A stretch of 19,466 bases of DNA from Candidatus Hermodarchaeota archaeon (GCA_016839995.1 JAEOTD010000053.1:1-19466); one strand, 5' to 3'; counted from the first letter of the stretch, positions 7,586 through 15,176 are shown. The notes: generated by a model from the letters alone, not told the origin. Made by a program: numbers and translations.

Positions 7586-8500
7586 TCAATCGTCTTTTTC
7601 TTTTCGGCGCTTATCTCGGACTTTATCCATAAATTCTGGCGTGATGACCGTGAGCCCCTTTTTCTTGGCTTCATCGACAATGCCAGCAATTGCACGTTTC
7701 AGAAAGAGTCGTGGCACCCTTACAATTTTCTCAGCAGCTTCTGGCATCCATTCAATTGTTGGATCATAGCGCTTCGCAGCATAAAGCACAGTATTGACGC
7801 TGGTGCCCTTGGATTCAGGAATACGAAGCGCAAAAGGTTTACTACCCTGGGTAAACCAGAAATGGATGTTGTCTCGAAAGCCATAGCCAATGGGCATACG
7901 CGGAAATGATTTTGCATCCATACCACGGATGATAGCTTCCTTGTATTTTGGTTTCAAGAGAATGTCTTCAACACGTAAGAGAAAGTTTTCACAGCCCTCT
8001 ACGAGCTTAGAAGGAAAGGAAGAATCCCAAGTGCATTCAAAGACCTGAAAAGCTTCTTTGATGATATCAGGATACGGAGAGTTTGGATCAACGCCATTGC
8101 GAGGGGAGGGAAGAAGTGTGAAGATATTGTCTTTCATTTTTTCTTCAGTCGTGTCACCTGGGTAACCTAGAAGAACACAGTTCTCAAGGTATTTCTTCTC
8201 GTCAGGGAGAAAGTTAATCGCACAATGGCCGGTTCGTCGAATATTTTGCGCCGTGTTGCTGTCTGCACGAGTAATCAACATCATTGCATGCTTGCTTTCA
8301 TCGGCAATCATGTGTGGAAAAACCAGTGAGTACGGACCGAGGTTGGTTTGTCCAGATTCTGCACATGTTGAAACTAGAACGATTGGCATTGGGAAAAATG
8401 AACTCGTCTGGTAAAAGTTATCAAGAATTTTTATGGATTCGAAATGGTCGACCATCTTGTCTTTCAATCCCCTTTTCAAGGTGCTCATAGAACCACTCAT
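7586..8500 (-). CDS. Flavin reductase-like (FMN split-barrel) protein with a PCP-reductase-like C-terminal domain
   Basis: A 304-residue protein. Residues about 30-190 resemble the FMN-binding split barrel of flavin reductase-like oxidoreductases: PMPIVLVST, NLGPYSLVFP, TRADSNTAQNIRRTGHCAINF. After a linker, residues 250-295 (EWMPEAAEKIVRVP, RAIAGIVDEAKKKG, ITPEFMDKVR) look like the PCP_red helical domain found at the end of the light-independent protochlorophyllide reductase subunit and in assorted redox proteins. The tail is strongly basic and acidic (DKRRKEKDD). I kept the first ATG (8498-8500). It has no ribosome-binding site and may be leaderless; ATG at 8486-8488 is an alternative. The flavin and electron donor are unknown. 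The gene is divergent from the CDF transporter gene. Confidence 0.82.
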   Translation of the reverse strand: MSGSMSTLKRGLKDKMVDHFESIKILDNFYQTSSFFPMPIVLVSTCAESGQTNLGPYSLVFPHMIADESKHAMMLITRADSNTAQNIRRTGHCAINFLPDEKKYLENCVLLGYPGDTTEEKMKDNIFTLLPSPRNGVDPNSPYPDIIKEAFQVFECTWDSSFPSKLVEGCENFLLRVEDILLKPKYKEAIIRGMDAKSFPRMPIGYGFRDNIHFWFTQGSKPFALRIPESKGTSVNTVLYAAKRYDPTIEWMPEAAEKIVRVPRLFLKRAIAGIVDEAKKKGLTVITPEFMDKVRDKRRKEKDD

Positions 8501-8578
8501 ATAGAGTTTTTTAGTTCAGCGGATATTTGACAATCCAAAGAGCCATCATTGTGATTTCCGAAATTTCATTAGCCATAG

Positions 8579-9913
8579 ATGAAACTTATATCAAGGAGTG
8601 TATTTGAAAACCCCAACGCACGGAATGGGATTCCTTTGAGCACTACACACACCGTGATTGATGAGAACTTGGCTCGAGCACGACGAGTCATAAAATGGGC
8701 TGCAACTATGGTCGTAGCCTTAGCTATTACGTGGTTTACCGTTGCACTTCTAACTGGAAGTGTTGGCCTGCTAGCTAAAGGAATTGATTCTCTCACAGAC
8801 CTAATAGCAATCATCACGGTATTTCTCGGACTCTGGCTAGCCCAACGCCCTCCAAGCCAAAAATACCCCTATGGATATTTTAAAGCAGAAACGATGGCGG
8901 CCCTGGTTGTTGCCATCGTTATCTTCATCACTGGAATAGGCGTAGTATGGCATGCAATCCAACGGTTCTTATTTCCAACAGCCTTGAGCTTCCTTGAACT
9001 CGCCTTAATTGTCTCCATCGCATCCATTCCGATAATCTTCGTTATGTCCTGGTACTTGAAGAAGGTGGGGCGAGAAACGGGTAGTAAAGCCGTGTACAAT
9101 TCAGGACAAGAATTTCAAATGGACATACTCGCCTCAATCGCAGTGGTTATAGGATTAACATTCACCTGGTTTGGATTCCCAATGGTTGAACCCATTGTAG
9201 GTTTCATTATTGGGCTTCTCATTCTAAGAGGCAGCCTACAACTAATCTACGAATCCGGTCTCATCCTAATGGATGCAGGTCAAGATCCAGAACAAATCAA
9301 AGCCATCGAGCAACTTGCTAAACCAATCCAAGGCGTTTTAGGAGTCCATGCAATAAGACTCCGGAGAGCAGGACCTATTTGTTATGGAGAAATGCATCTC
9401 GAAGTTGCAGGGAAAACAACCGTTCTTCAGTCACATCTCTTAGCTGAGGAAATTGCAACGCGGGTCAGAGAATCGTACCCAGATGTCCTATCATTTCTTG
9501 TTCATGTTGAACCCGTGTTACCCGTTACATTTCGTGTGGCTTTTCCAGTTGATCAAGTAAAGGCAACTCCCGATACGAAACCAAACACTCACTTTGGCTC
9601 AACTCCCCATTTCCTAATACTGGATATTGATAAGCGAAAGATTACCCTTTGGGAGACAATGCCGAATCCCTTTGCAAAGGAAACAAGACAAAGGGGTAAA
9701 AATACAGCTCACCTTCTGATTGATGCGAAGGTTGAGGTAGTGTTTGCAGAAAAGATGGGTGAGACACCACTTAGCATCCTACGAAATCACCTAATTCATG
9801 TGTATCACCAAAACTCCCAAGCCAATATTCGTAAGAATCTAGAATCGTATCTTGAAGACGAGTTGCCACCCCTTAAGCCCAAAGCAAGAACGAGTGCGTC
9901 CGAAAAGCCCTAG
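8579..9913 (+). CDS. Cation diffusion facilitator (CDF) transporter with a C-terminal NifX-like domain
   Basis: A 444-residue membrane transporter. Six hydrophobic helices span about 40-225, including GIDSLTDLI (70-74 giving Asp70 and Asp74, the TM2 metal ligands) and YPYGYFKAE after TM2. In TM5 the usual HxxxD ligand pair reads EFQMD (Glu178, Asp182). The cytosolic CDF dimer domain covers about 235-312. Residues about 316-412 then form an additional domain with HFGSTPHFLILD, a Gly-containing loop and GETPLSILRNHLIHVY, matching the dinitrogenase iron-molybdenum cofactor (NifX/NafY) fold. CDF proteins export divalent metals by proton antiport. The ATG lacks a clear ribosome-binding site; TTG 8636 is a possible later start that would still leave TM1 intact. 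Metal identity is open. Confidence 0.88.
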   Translation: MKLISRSVFENPNARNGIPLSTTHTVIDENLARARRVIKWAATMVVALAITWFTVALLTGSVGLLAKGIDSLTDLIAIITVFLGLWLAQRPPSQKYPYGYFKAETMAALVVAIVIFITGIGVVWHAIQRFLFPTALSFLELALIVSIASIPIIFVMSWYLKKVGRETGSKAVYNSGQEFQMDILASIAVVIGLTFTWFGFPMVEPIVGFIIGLLILRGSLQLIYESGLILMDAGQDPEQIKAIEQLAKPIQGVLGVHAIRLRRAGPICYGEMHLEVAGKTTVLQSHLLAEEIATRVRESYPDVLSFLVHVEPVLPVTFRVAFPVDQVKATPDTKPNTHFGSTPHFLILDIDKRKITLWETMPNPFAKETRQRGKNTAHLLIDAKVEVVFAEKMGETPLSILRNHLIHVYHQNSQANIRKNLESYLEDELPPLKPKARTSASEKP

Positions 9914-10040
9914 CTCTCGTGGTTTTACTACTAGAAAAACGATACAAAAAGAGAAGTCGTAAAGTTGAAAAGGCTGGACACGAATGGCAACGCAGACCTT
10001 CTGTACCTTCCAAACTGGATTTCCAGAGGGAGAAAGAACC

Positions 10041-11030
10041 ATGCCCGAAATAATCGAATGGAAACGCATGCGAAAGAACGAAATCGTCTTCCGATGGCCC
10101 AATGACCTCGTGAAATGGGGCAGCCAATGTCTCGTTCGTGAAAACCAGGCCGCCGTGTTCTACCGAGATGGCAAGGCCCTCGACGTCATGGGGGTCGGTC
10201 GTCACACACTCACCACTGCCAACGTACCGATTCTTACAGGAATATTACGTCGCATTGCAGGCTTCGATAAATCACCGTTCACCGCTGAAGTAGTCTTCCT
10301 TAACATGACCAAATTCCAAGGAAAATTTGGAGGCAAGGGACAAACTCGAGACCTCGCCCCACTAATGTTCCACGGAGAATTTTGGTTTGAAATCGAAGAT
10401 CCTCAAGTCTTTGTGAACGAAGTCGTAGCTGGAGAAAATTACACTACACAAGATGTCACGAACTTCATCCGATCGAAATTCGTCGAGCTTTCCATGGATG
10501 AGCTGTCTGGATATTCACTTCAAGATGCGATGACTCGCCTTGATGAAACCAGCATGAAAACCAAGACCATCCTTGCCGATAAGTTCGAAGAATACGGCTT
10601 GAAACTTCTTGACATGGCCTTCGCCGGAATGGACACATCACCCGAATACCGCGAACGCCTCTTCTTTGCTGTCCAAGGGGTCAGTGGACGAGAAGTCCTC
10701 ACCGCTGAAACTATGCGACGCAGTGCTGAAGCCCTCGGTCAAGGCGGAGGATCCGCCGGCGCTGGTGCAGGAATTGTCCTCATCCCACAACTAGCTGAGA
10801 TGATGCGCCAATCCCAAAAGCCACAAGATTCTGGTGTCACCCACGTCGCCTGTCCACATTGTGGAGCAGCAATGCCCCTCAAAAGCGGAAAAGCACCGAA
10901 ATTCTGCAGTGAATGTGGTAAGGTAATCCGAAAAACGGTTGACGCGCACGCAAAGGCGAAGACGTTCTGCCCCAACTGTGGAGCTCCTGCGAAAGGGAAG
11001 TTCTGCGGCGAATGTGGCGAGAAGCTTTAG
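10041..11030 (+). CDS. SPFH/band 7 protein of the YdjI type with two C-terminal zinc ribbons
   Basis: A 329-residue protein of the SPFH group formerly called 'virion core protein-like' (Bacillus YdjI). The N-terminal part IIEWKRMRKNEIVFRWPND, LVRENQAAVF (31-40), PILTG and AEVVFLNMTKF (82-92), then an SPFH core to about 210, match that family well. A Gly/Ala-rich hinge (233-244) and a short hydrophobic stretch lead to two zinc ribbons: Cys271, Cys274, Cys289, Cys292 and Cys310, Cys313, Cys322, Cys325. Such proteins assemble on the inner face of the membrane. ATG 10041 is preceded by GAGGGAGA and begins as relatives do; an in-frame ATG at 9984 would add 19 residues and cannot be excluded. It fits functionally with the zinc-ribbon membrane pair upstream. 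Confidence 0.88.
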   Translation: MPEIIEWKRMRKNEIVFRWPNDLVKWGSQCLVRENQAAVFYRDGKALDVMGVGRHTLTTANVPILTGILRRIAGFDKSPFTAEVVFLNMTKFQGKFGGKGQTRDLAPLMFHGEFWFEIEDPQVFVNEVVAGENYTTQDVTNFIRSKFVELSMDELSGYSLQDAMTRLDETSMKTKTILADKFEEYGLKLLDMAFAGMDTSPEYRERLFFAVQGVSGREVLTAETMRRSAEALGQGGGSAGAGAGIVLIPQLAEMMRQSQKPQDSGVTHVACPHCGAAMPLKSGKAPKFCSECGKVIRKTVDAHAKAKTFCPNCGAPAKGKFCGECGEKL

Positions 11031-11042
11031 TTTCATAAACCT

Positions 11043-11082
11043 AGAGGGCGTTGTGCCCTCTCTTTCCCTCTTTTTCTTTTTA
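11043..11082 (+). terminator. Hairpin plus T-rich terminator after the SPFH gene
   Basis: AGAGGGC (11043-11049), loop GTTGT, GCCCTCT (11055-11061), a perfect 7-bp stem. It is followed by a T-rich tract to 11082, 12 bp after the stop codon. Confidence 0.75.
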
Positions 11083-11131
11083 CCTGTATGAGGGGACCTG
11101 TTCGATTTGTAGAACGGGGTTGTCAATCCTG

Positions 11132-11145
11132 GTTGTCTAGGAGGA
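11132..11145 (+). promoter_or_regulatory. GTTnTCTAGnnGGA element upstream of the first surface-protein gene
   Basis: GTTGTCTAGGAGGA starts exactly 35 bp before the TTAAAT box at 11167. The same arrangement is found before the paralogous gene at 13655, making this a candidate regulator site. Confidence 0.5.
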
Positions 11146-11165
11146 CAGTTGTTCTTTTCATTCTG

Positions 11166-11174
11166 CTTAAATAC
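11166..11174 (+). promoter_or_regulatory. TATA box of the first surface-protein gene
   Basis: CTTAAATAC about 45-50 bp before the GTG start. The transcript start is expected near 11194. Confidence 0.5.
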
Positions 11175-11215
11175 GCAGATTGAGTACTAGATAAACGCTA
11201 GCAAATTCATGTTGA

Positions 11216-12622
11216 GTGGTTCGTAGCGTGAAAGGGTATGCTAAATGGCTGTCACTGGCCCTGTTCGGCTTCTGTCTACTCTTTTTCATATCTCCTGCTC
11301 AGGTGAACGCCCAATTACCTCAGCAGTGGATTCCTGGAATGGAGCGTTCCTTCTTTGGGCACACATTTACGGAGCATTCATGGACCAATGATTCCATTAT
11401 CTTTGAATCCGAGAATAACGATACGGTGCAGTTCATTGCCAGTTACTTGAATTACGATGAAGGGGAAGGAGCCTTTCAAGCGATGCTGCTTGCCCTGGGA
11501 ATCATTGAGAACGAGAATGGAACGCAATCGACGCTCCCCTACCAGCTTTTTGGCTTACACTTTAAGACCAAAGGAGGGCGAGACATTTTTGCTGGATCAT
11601 TACTTGCCTTTTTGTTCGGATTCAACGATACCGATCACAACGGGATTCCTAGCCCTGGAGAAAATCGGTTTTTCATCATTCCCTATGGATACAATGAGGG
11701 AAACACCTCTGTTCCAGTTACAGTCGAAGCAATTCCCGTAACTAAACTGGATGATGACCATTATCAGTTTGGAATTCGGTACCGGAACCTCTATGGTCGA
11801 ATCGTATCAGCGAATTCCCCAGGTGAATTTTTGATTTCGTTGTTATTACCGCTTTTCGAAATTACGTTTAGTGAGTTAACCGTGACTTATGATATCCAAG
11901 TGGATACTGAGAGTGGTGAAATCACCACAGAAACCTACTATACAATTGGTCAAGTCACAGACTTCAGGTTCCTCGGCGTGTCAGTACCGAACTTCCATGA
12001 AGCACTCCAAGATGTTGGAATTGGAGTCGCGCATCTCGGAATCATTTTGACAACCAGATATTATACACGGACAGCTGGCTCAACTCCAGTGAGTGGAGTG
12101 GATTCAACTCTTGTCAACATCTCAACGGATACTTTGGGGCGAGATCGGGCTTTCTCGTTGAGTACTCGTGGATCGTATGATGTTCTCAACGAGAGTACTG
12201 ACCCCTTTTCGACGATTCAGTCAGATCTACCTGCCTATAGTTGGATTCTTTCACCTGAACCAGTTGATTTACTTCTCTTACTATGGCAACTCCCAATTTC
12301 AGCTAACATCTTCAGCATCTTTGCTTATGCTATGAGTTCGTATCTTCAACGTCTCTTCGATGGTCCCCAAGGTGTACTTGACCATGCAGAGAATATATTC
12401 AATACAGCAGCTTTCTGGTTTGGAGTTACATTCCCTGAGTCTCAAGGCTATCGTGTTGAACACGATCCAGTCTATACTGCTTATTCAAACGTAGGTCAGA
12501 CAGCAAGTGCCATTGGATTGATTTTCATTGGAACGGTGGCATTAATCGCACTTATCGTGGTCGTGTTGCGTGTCATCCGAGCTAATGGTCGTAAGAACCA
12601 TACCTCCAAAGAGGAGGCGTAG
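11216..12622 (+). CDS. Exported membrane-anchored surface protein, paralogue A
   Basis: A 468-residue protein of no family I can name. A signal peptide is clear: a basic start, a hydrophobic core (about 11-27) and a likely cleavage after VNA (residue 32). The extracellular part has short recognisable blocks shared with the gene at 13655: PYQLFG-H, AF-F-FNDT, SELTV-Y, TYYTIGQV and HDPVYTAYSN-GQ. A Ca-loop-like segment, DTDHNGIPSPGE, follows FN. One transmembrane helix (about 431-452) and a basic, charged tail anchor it with the bulk outside. The GTG at 11216 is taken; GTG 11228 is a close alternative, and neither has a strong ribosome-binding site. It heads a locus with an HTH-RDD regulator and its own paralogue. 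The role could be adhesion, sensing or cell-surface structure; nothing decides it. Confidence 0.8.
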   Translation: MVRSVKGYAKWLSLALFGFCLLFFISPAQVNAQLPQQWIPGMERSFFGHTFTEHSWTNDSIIFESENNDTVQFIASYLNYDEGEGAFQAMLLALGIIENENGTQSTLPYQLFGLHFKTKGGRDIFAGSLLAFLFGFNDTDHNGIPSPGENRFFIIPYGYNEGNTSVPVTVEAIPVTKLDDDHYQFGIRYRNLYGRIVSANSPGEFLISLLLPLFEITFSELTVTYDIQVDTESGEITTETYYTIGQVTDFRFLGVSVPNFHEALQDVGIGVAHLGIILTTRYYTRTAGSTPVSGVDSTLVNISTDTLGRDRAFSLSTRGSYDVLNESTDPFSTIQSDLPAYSWILSPEPVDLLLLLWQLPISANIFSIFAYAMSSYLQRLFDGPQGVLDHAENIFNTAAFWFGVTFPESQGYRVEHDPVYTAYSNVGQTASAIGLIFIGTVALIALIVVVLRVIRANGRKNHTSKEEA

Positions 12623-12637
12623 AGGTACGAGACGATA

Positions 12638-12647
12638 TGTATAAAGG
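12638..12647 (+). promoter_or_regulatory. Candidate TATA box of the HTH-RDD gene
   Basis: TGTATAAAGG about 105 bp before the ATG at 12749. It implies a leader of some 75 bases, longer than usual, so the assignment is tentative. Confidence 0.35.
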
Positions 12648-12748
12648 CGCAATTTCATCAGTGGATATGGAACGTGGCTACTCCATCTACTCGGAGAGCA
12701 TAAGGAGACCCAATTAAACAACTGGCACACTGGGAATGAAACCGACCC

Positions 12749-13495
12749 ATGACGGACTTGGATGCGTTTCTCACTGCCATCGGGCACCCATTACGCCGTC
12801 AAATCCTTGAAACCGTCTATGAAACTCCTGGTATCTCCTATTCACAAATCCTTGCACGTGTGAATATCTCTAGCGGAAAACTGAATTTTCATTTACAAAA
12901 ACTTGACCCATTCTTAGCCCAGGTTGAAGGCCAATACCAGATATCCAACGAAGGATTGAAGCTCTACCGCACATGGAAAATGTTAGATAGTCGGCTCAGT
13001 GGCACAGAGGTTACAAAATCTGAAATCCCAGGAAAATTCGTTGGTCGCAGGACTTTGGCACTTCTCATTGATGTCATGCTGATTCTGTCCTTGTTGTTTA
13101 TTGCCGCAGATTTTGCATCTGCGTTTCAGCTGATCCCCGCCTGGTGGATGGGAGGTTTTACAGTTCCCTTGTTCTTAACCCGGATCGTGGACGTGGTTTT
13201 TGCGTATCCTGATCTGACAGTCGTGCTCATTCGAGCCTTTATCCTAGCGATTTTTTGGATGTATTTCACGCTCCTAGAGGGATACCGGGGGCAGACGCTC
13301 GGGAAAATGCTTCTTGGTATTCGGGTTGTTGATGTGAGTGGTGCACGCGTTGGGCAACACCCGGCAGCAGTCCGGGCATTAACTAAAGTTCTCATTCTGC
13401 CTTTTGACATTATTGCGGGCTTAATCAAAGCTCGGAAGGCGGGCTTCCTACGTTTCTTTGGTCAATACACACGAAGCTGGGTTGTCCGAAACTAG
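12749..13495 (+). CDS. HTH-RDD fusion: winged-helix DNA-binding domain joined to an RDD membrane domain
   Basis: A 248-residue membrane protein. Residues about 5-85 form an ArsR-type winged helix: GHPLRRQILETVYETPGISYSQI, then SSGKLNFHLQKL as recognition helix and a wing ending in YQISNEGLKLY. Residues 98-248 form an RDD domain: RTLALLID with Arg101 and Asp108 of the signature, hydrophobic helices at about 104-122, 133-152 and 158-176, and the typical YRGQTLGKMLLGIRVVD before the last amphipathic part. The arrangement would tether a DNA-binding domain to the inner face of the membrane. It lies between two paralogous surface-protein genes whose promoters share an element, so control of those genes is an attractive inference. 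Signal and target are unknown. No strong ribosome-binding site precedes the ATG. Confidence 0.85.
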   Translation: MTDLDAFLTAIGHPLRRQILETVYETPGISYSQILARVNISSGKLNFHLQKLDPFLAQVEGQYQISNEGLKLYRTWKMLDSRLSGTEVTKSEIPGKFVGRRTLALLIDVMLILSLLFIAADFASAFQLIPAWWMGGFTVPLFLTRIVDVVFAYPDLTVVLIRAFILAIFWMYFTLLEGYRGQTLGKMLLGIRVVDVSGARVGQHPAAVRALTKVLILPFDIIAGLIKARKAGFLRFFGQYTRSWVVRN

Positions 13496-13564
13496 TTTTC
13501 TAGGATTTATCAAAAATTTTCAAGGTGAAATCATAGATAACCGCAGTTTTCTAGACGGAAAACT
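13494..13564 (+). promoter_or_regulatory. Repeated AGTTTTCTAG element and hairpin upstream of surface paralogue B
   Basis: AGTTTTCTAG occurs at 13494-13503 and again at 13545-13554, 51 bp apart. The second copy begins a 7-bp inverted repeat, AGTTTTC / GAAAACT (13545-13551 and 13558-13564). It also contains the GTTTTCTAGACGGA site (13546-13559), which starts 35 bp before the TTAAAT box. Either an operator or a terminator for the HTH-RDD gene would fit. Confidence 0.45.
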
Positions 13565-13578
13565 AATCTTATCAGCTT

Positions 13579-13588
13579 CTTTAAATTC
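13579..13588 (+). promoter_or_regulatory. TATA box of surface paralogue B
   Basis: CTTTAAATTC, with the transcript start expected near 13608 and a leader of about 45 bases to ATG 13655. The surrounding 55 bp align without gaps with the promoter of paralogue A. Confidence 0.5.
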
Positions 13589-13654
13589 GTATTTTGAGAG
13601 GGGAAACTAACGAGCAAACACTTGCCGATAACGGTAAAGGTGTGCTTTAAATTG

Positions 13655-15055
13655 ATGAAAAAAATGAAAATCCTTCCAATAGTGGCTCTAGCGCTTACAT
13701 TCGCGGTTATTTTAGCCCCAATGACATCGATGGCCCTTCCACCCGCAACCTATGTTCCTGGCAGTGAAGCAGCGATTTTTGATCATACCTTCGCAGAAGT
13801 TGGTGGCTGGACTAAAGAAGTCAACATAACCGACAGTGATACAGGGAACCACGTGGAGCTGATTATGCACCACGTAAACTATGATGGCACCGGAGCCTTC
13901 GAAGCTGCATTACTTGCTCTTGGTGATGTGTATGTTGCTGCTAATGATACGCACTCCACATTTCCATACCAGCTCTTTGGAATGCACTTTACGACTCCAA
14001 GTGGACATGAAATCTTTACAGGCGCAGTGTTCGCCTTCATGTTCGCCTTCAATGATACCGGTGCAGGTGACCATCACGGTAATAACGTCCGAGATGGTGA
14101 CGAAGATTTCTGGTTCGTCGTTCCCTACGGATGGGATGGCGGAAACCGAACATCCTCAACCCCTGAAGTATCAGCAATCACCATGGATGACTCTACTCCG
14201 GGTGAATACCGATTCGGCGTCACCTACGAAAATCTCTACGCTCGAATTGTCGACCGAGGATCACTCCTCGGATTCGTTGCAACACTCCTTATCCCCTTCT
14301 TCGAGGTTCAAATTAGTGAACTCACATTCGAATACGTTGTGAAAGTAAATAGCACCTCTGGTGAAGTAACTGCTGAAACCTTCTATACGATTGGACAAGT
14401 ACAGGCATTGTATGCACTTGGACAATCTGTTCCTCTTCAAGCCGTGCACGAGGCGTTTGAAAACGTAACTGTGGGTGCGGCTCACTTCGTAAGTGCTTGG
14501 GGATCCAATTACTACACCGATACAGGTTCAACAACTCCAGCTCCCGCTGCTGATTGGCAATATGCGAATATTACTACTGATGCAGCTGGTAATCAACGCG
14601 CATTCGCAGTAGGAGTACGTGGCACCTATGACCTTCTCAACGAATCAGATGGCAACGCAGTGATTAGTTCCGATAACCCAGCGTATAGCTGGATTATGAC
14701 ACCACTTCTCACTGACTTATTCCTCGTAGCTTGGCAATTTCCATTCTCAGCTGACTTCTTAGCCCTCTGGGCATATGCAGTAGCAAGTCCTACACTGCAA
14801 GCATTATACGATGGTCCACTTGACCTCTACGAACACGCCGATACAGCATTCAACAATATCGCATTCTGGTACGCGATTACCTTCCCGAAGTTTGGTGGAT
14901 ATCGTGTTGTACACGACCCAGTGTATACTGCCTACTCAAACATCGGCCAGGCCGCTCCTCCTGGAATCCCAGGATTCCCATGGGAAGCTGTTCTGATTGG
15001 TGTCGTCACCAGTCTGGTTGCAGTCTTTGTCGTCCGTCGTCGCAAGAAAGTATAG
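13655..15055 (+). CDS. Exported membrane-anchored surface protein, paralogue B
   Basis: A 466-residue homologue of the protein at 11216, sharing its blocks FPYQLFGMHF, AFMFAFNDT, SELTFEY, TFYTIGQV and HDPVYTAYSNIGQ. A signal peptide is visible (KKMK, hydrophobic core about 7-22, likely cut after SMA at 27). The acidic segment DTGAGDHHGNNVRDGDED could bind calcium. There are several N-x-S/T sites, as in surface glycoproteins. The C-terminus reads PPGIPGFPWE, a hydrophobic helix (about 443-460) and RRRKKV, resembling archaeal CTERM-type sorting or anchoring signals. AAGGTGTG lies 12 bases before ATG 13655; the in-frame TTG at 13652 is close to equally good. A strong terminator follows. Function unknown. 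Confidence 0.82.
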   Translation: MKKMKILPIVALALTFAVILAPMTSMALPPATYVPGSEAAIFDHTFAEVGGWTKEVNITDSDTGNHVELIMHHVNYDGTGAFEAALLALGDVYVAANDTHSTFPYQLFGMHFTTPSGHEIFTGAVFAFMFAFNDTGAGDHHGNNVRDGDEDFWFVVPYGWDGGNRTSSTPEVSAITMDDSTPGEYRFGVTYENLYARIVDRGSLLGFVATLLIPFFEVQISELTFEYVVKVNSTSGEVTAETFYTIGQVQALYALGQSVPLQAVHEAFENVTVGAAHFVSAWGSNYYTDTGSTTPAPAADWQYANITTDAAGNQRAFAVGVRGTYDLLNESDGNAVISSDNPAYSWIMTPLLTDLFLVAWQFPFSADFLALWAYAVASPTLQALYDGPLDLYEHADTAFNNIAFWYAITFPKFGGYRVVHDPVYTAYSNIGQAAPPGIPGFPWEAVLIGVVTSLVAVFVVRRRKKV

Positions 15056-15083
15056 GCTCCTTGTTGAAGCCCAATATTCACAC

Positions 15084-15141
15084 AATCCGTCCACCCCCTA
15101 GGTTGGGCGGATTCTCTCTCCTTTTTTCACTCACTTTTTTT
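15084..15141 (+). terminator. Strong hairpin terminator after surface paralogue B
   Basis: AATCCGTCCA (15084-15093) pairs with TGGGCGGATT (15104-15113) with one T-G wobble. The stem is followed by pyrimidine-rich sequence with runs of six and seven T. Confidence 0.8.
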
Positions 15142-15160
15142 GATTAGTAAAACGGAATGG

Positions 15161-15168
15161 ATTAAAAG
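15161..15168 (+). promoter_or_regulatory. TATA-like box of the ferredoxin-like gene
   Basis: ATTAAAAG centred about 28 bp before the ATG at 15192, which predicts a leaderless mRNA. This agrees with the lack of a ribosome-binding site. Confidence 0.4.
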
Positions 15169-15176
15169 CAGTAAAA

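Noticed and set aside
9984..10040. Earlier ATG for the SPFH gene, giving a MATQ start like the one of the zinc-ribbon gene at 4777
   Set aside because: The later ATG has a better ribosome-binding site and matches the usual N-terminus of the family. The shared MATQ start is probably coincidence.
12637..12717. Short open frame of about 26 codons between surface paralogue A and the HTH-RDD gene
   Set aside because: No ribosome-binding site, it overlaps the likely TATA box, and it has no recognisable features.
13494..13554. Insertion-sequence ends or a CRISPR-like repeat from the AGTTTTCTAG copies
   Set aside because: Only two 10-bp copies, with no transposase, target duplication or regular spacing. 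They fit a promoter/operator region better.
13881..14342. Plus-strand frame of 153 codons inside surface paralogue B
   Set aside because: Overlaps in another frame a protein with signal peptide, anchor and a homologue nearby. Low-complexity Ser/Leu-rich product.
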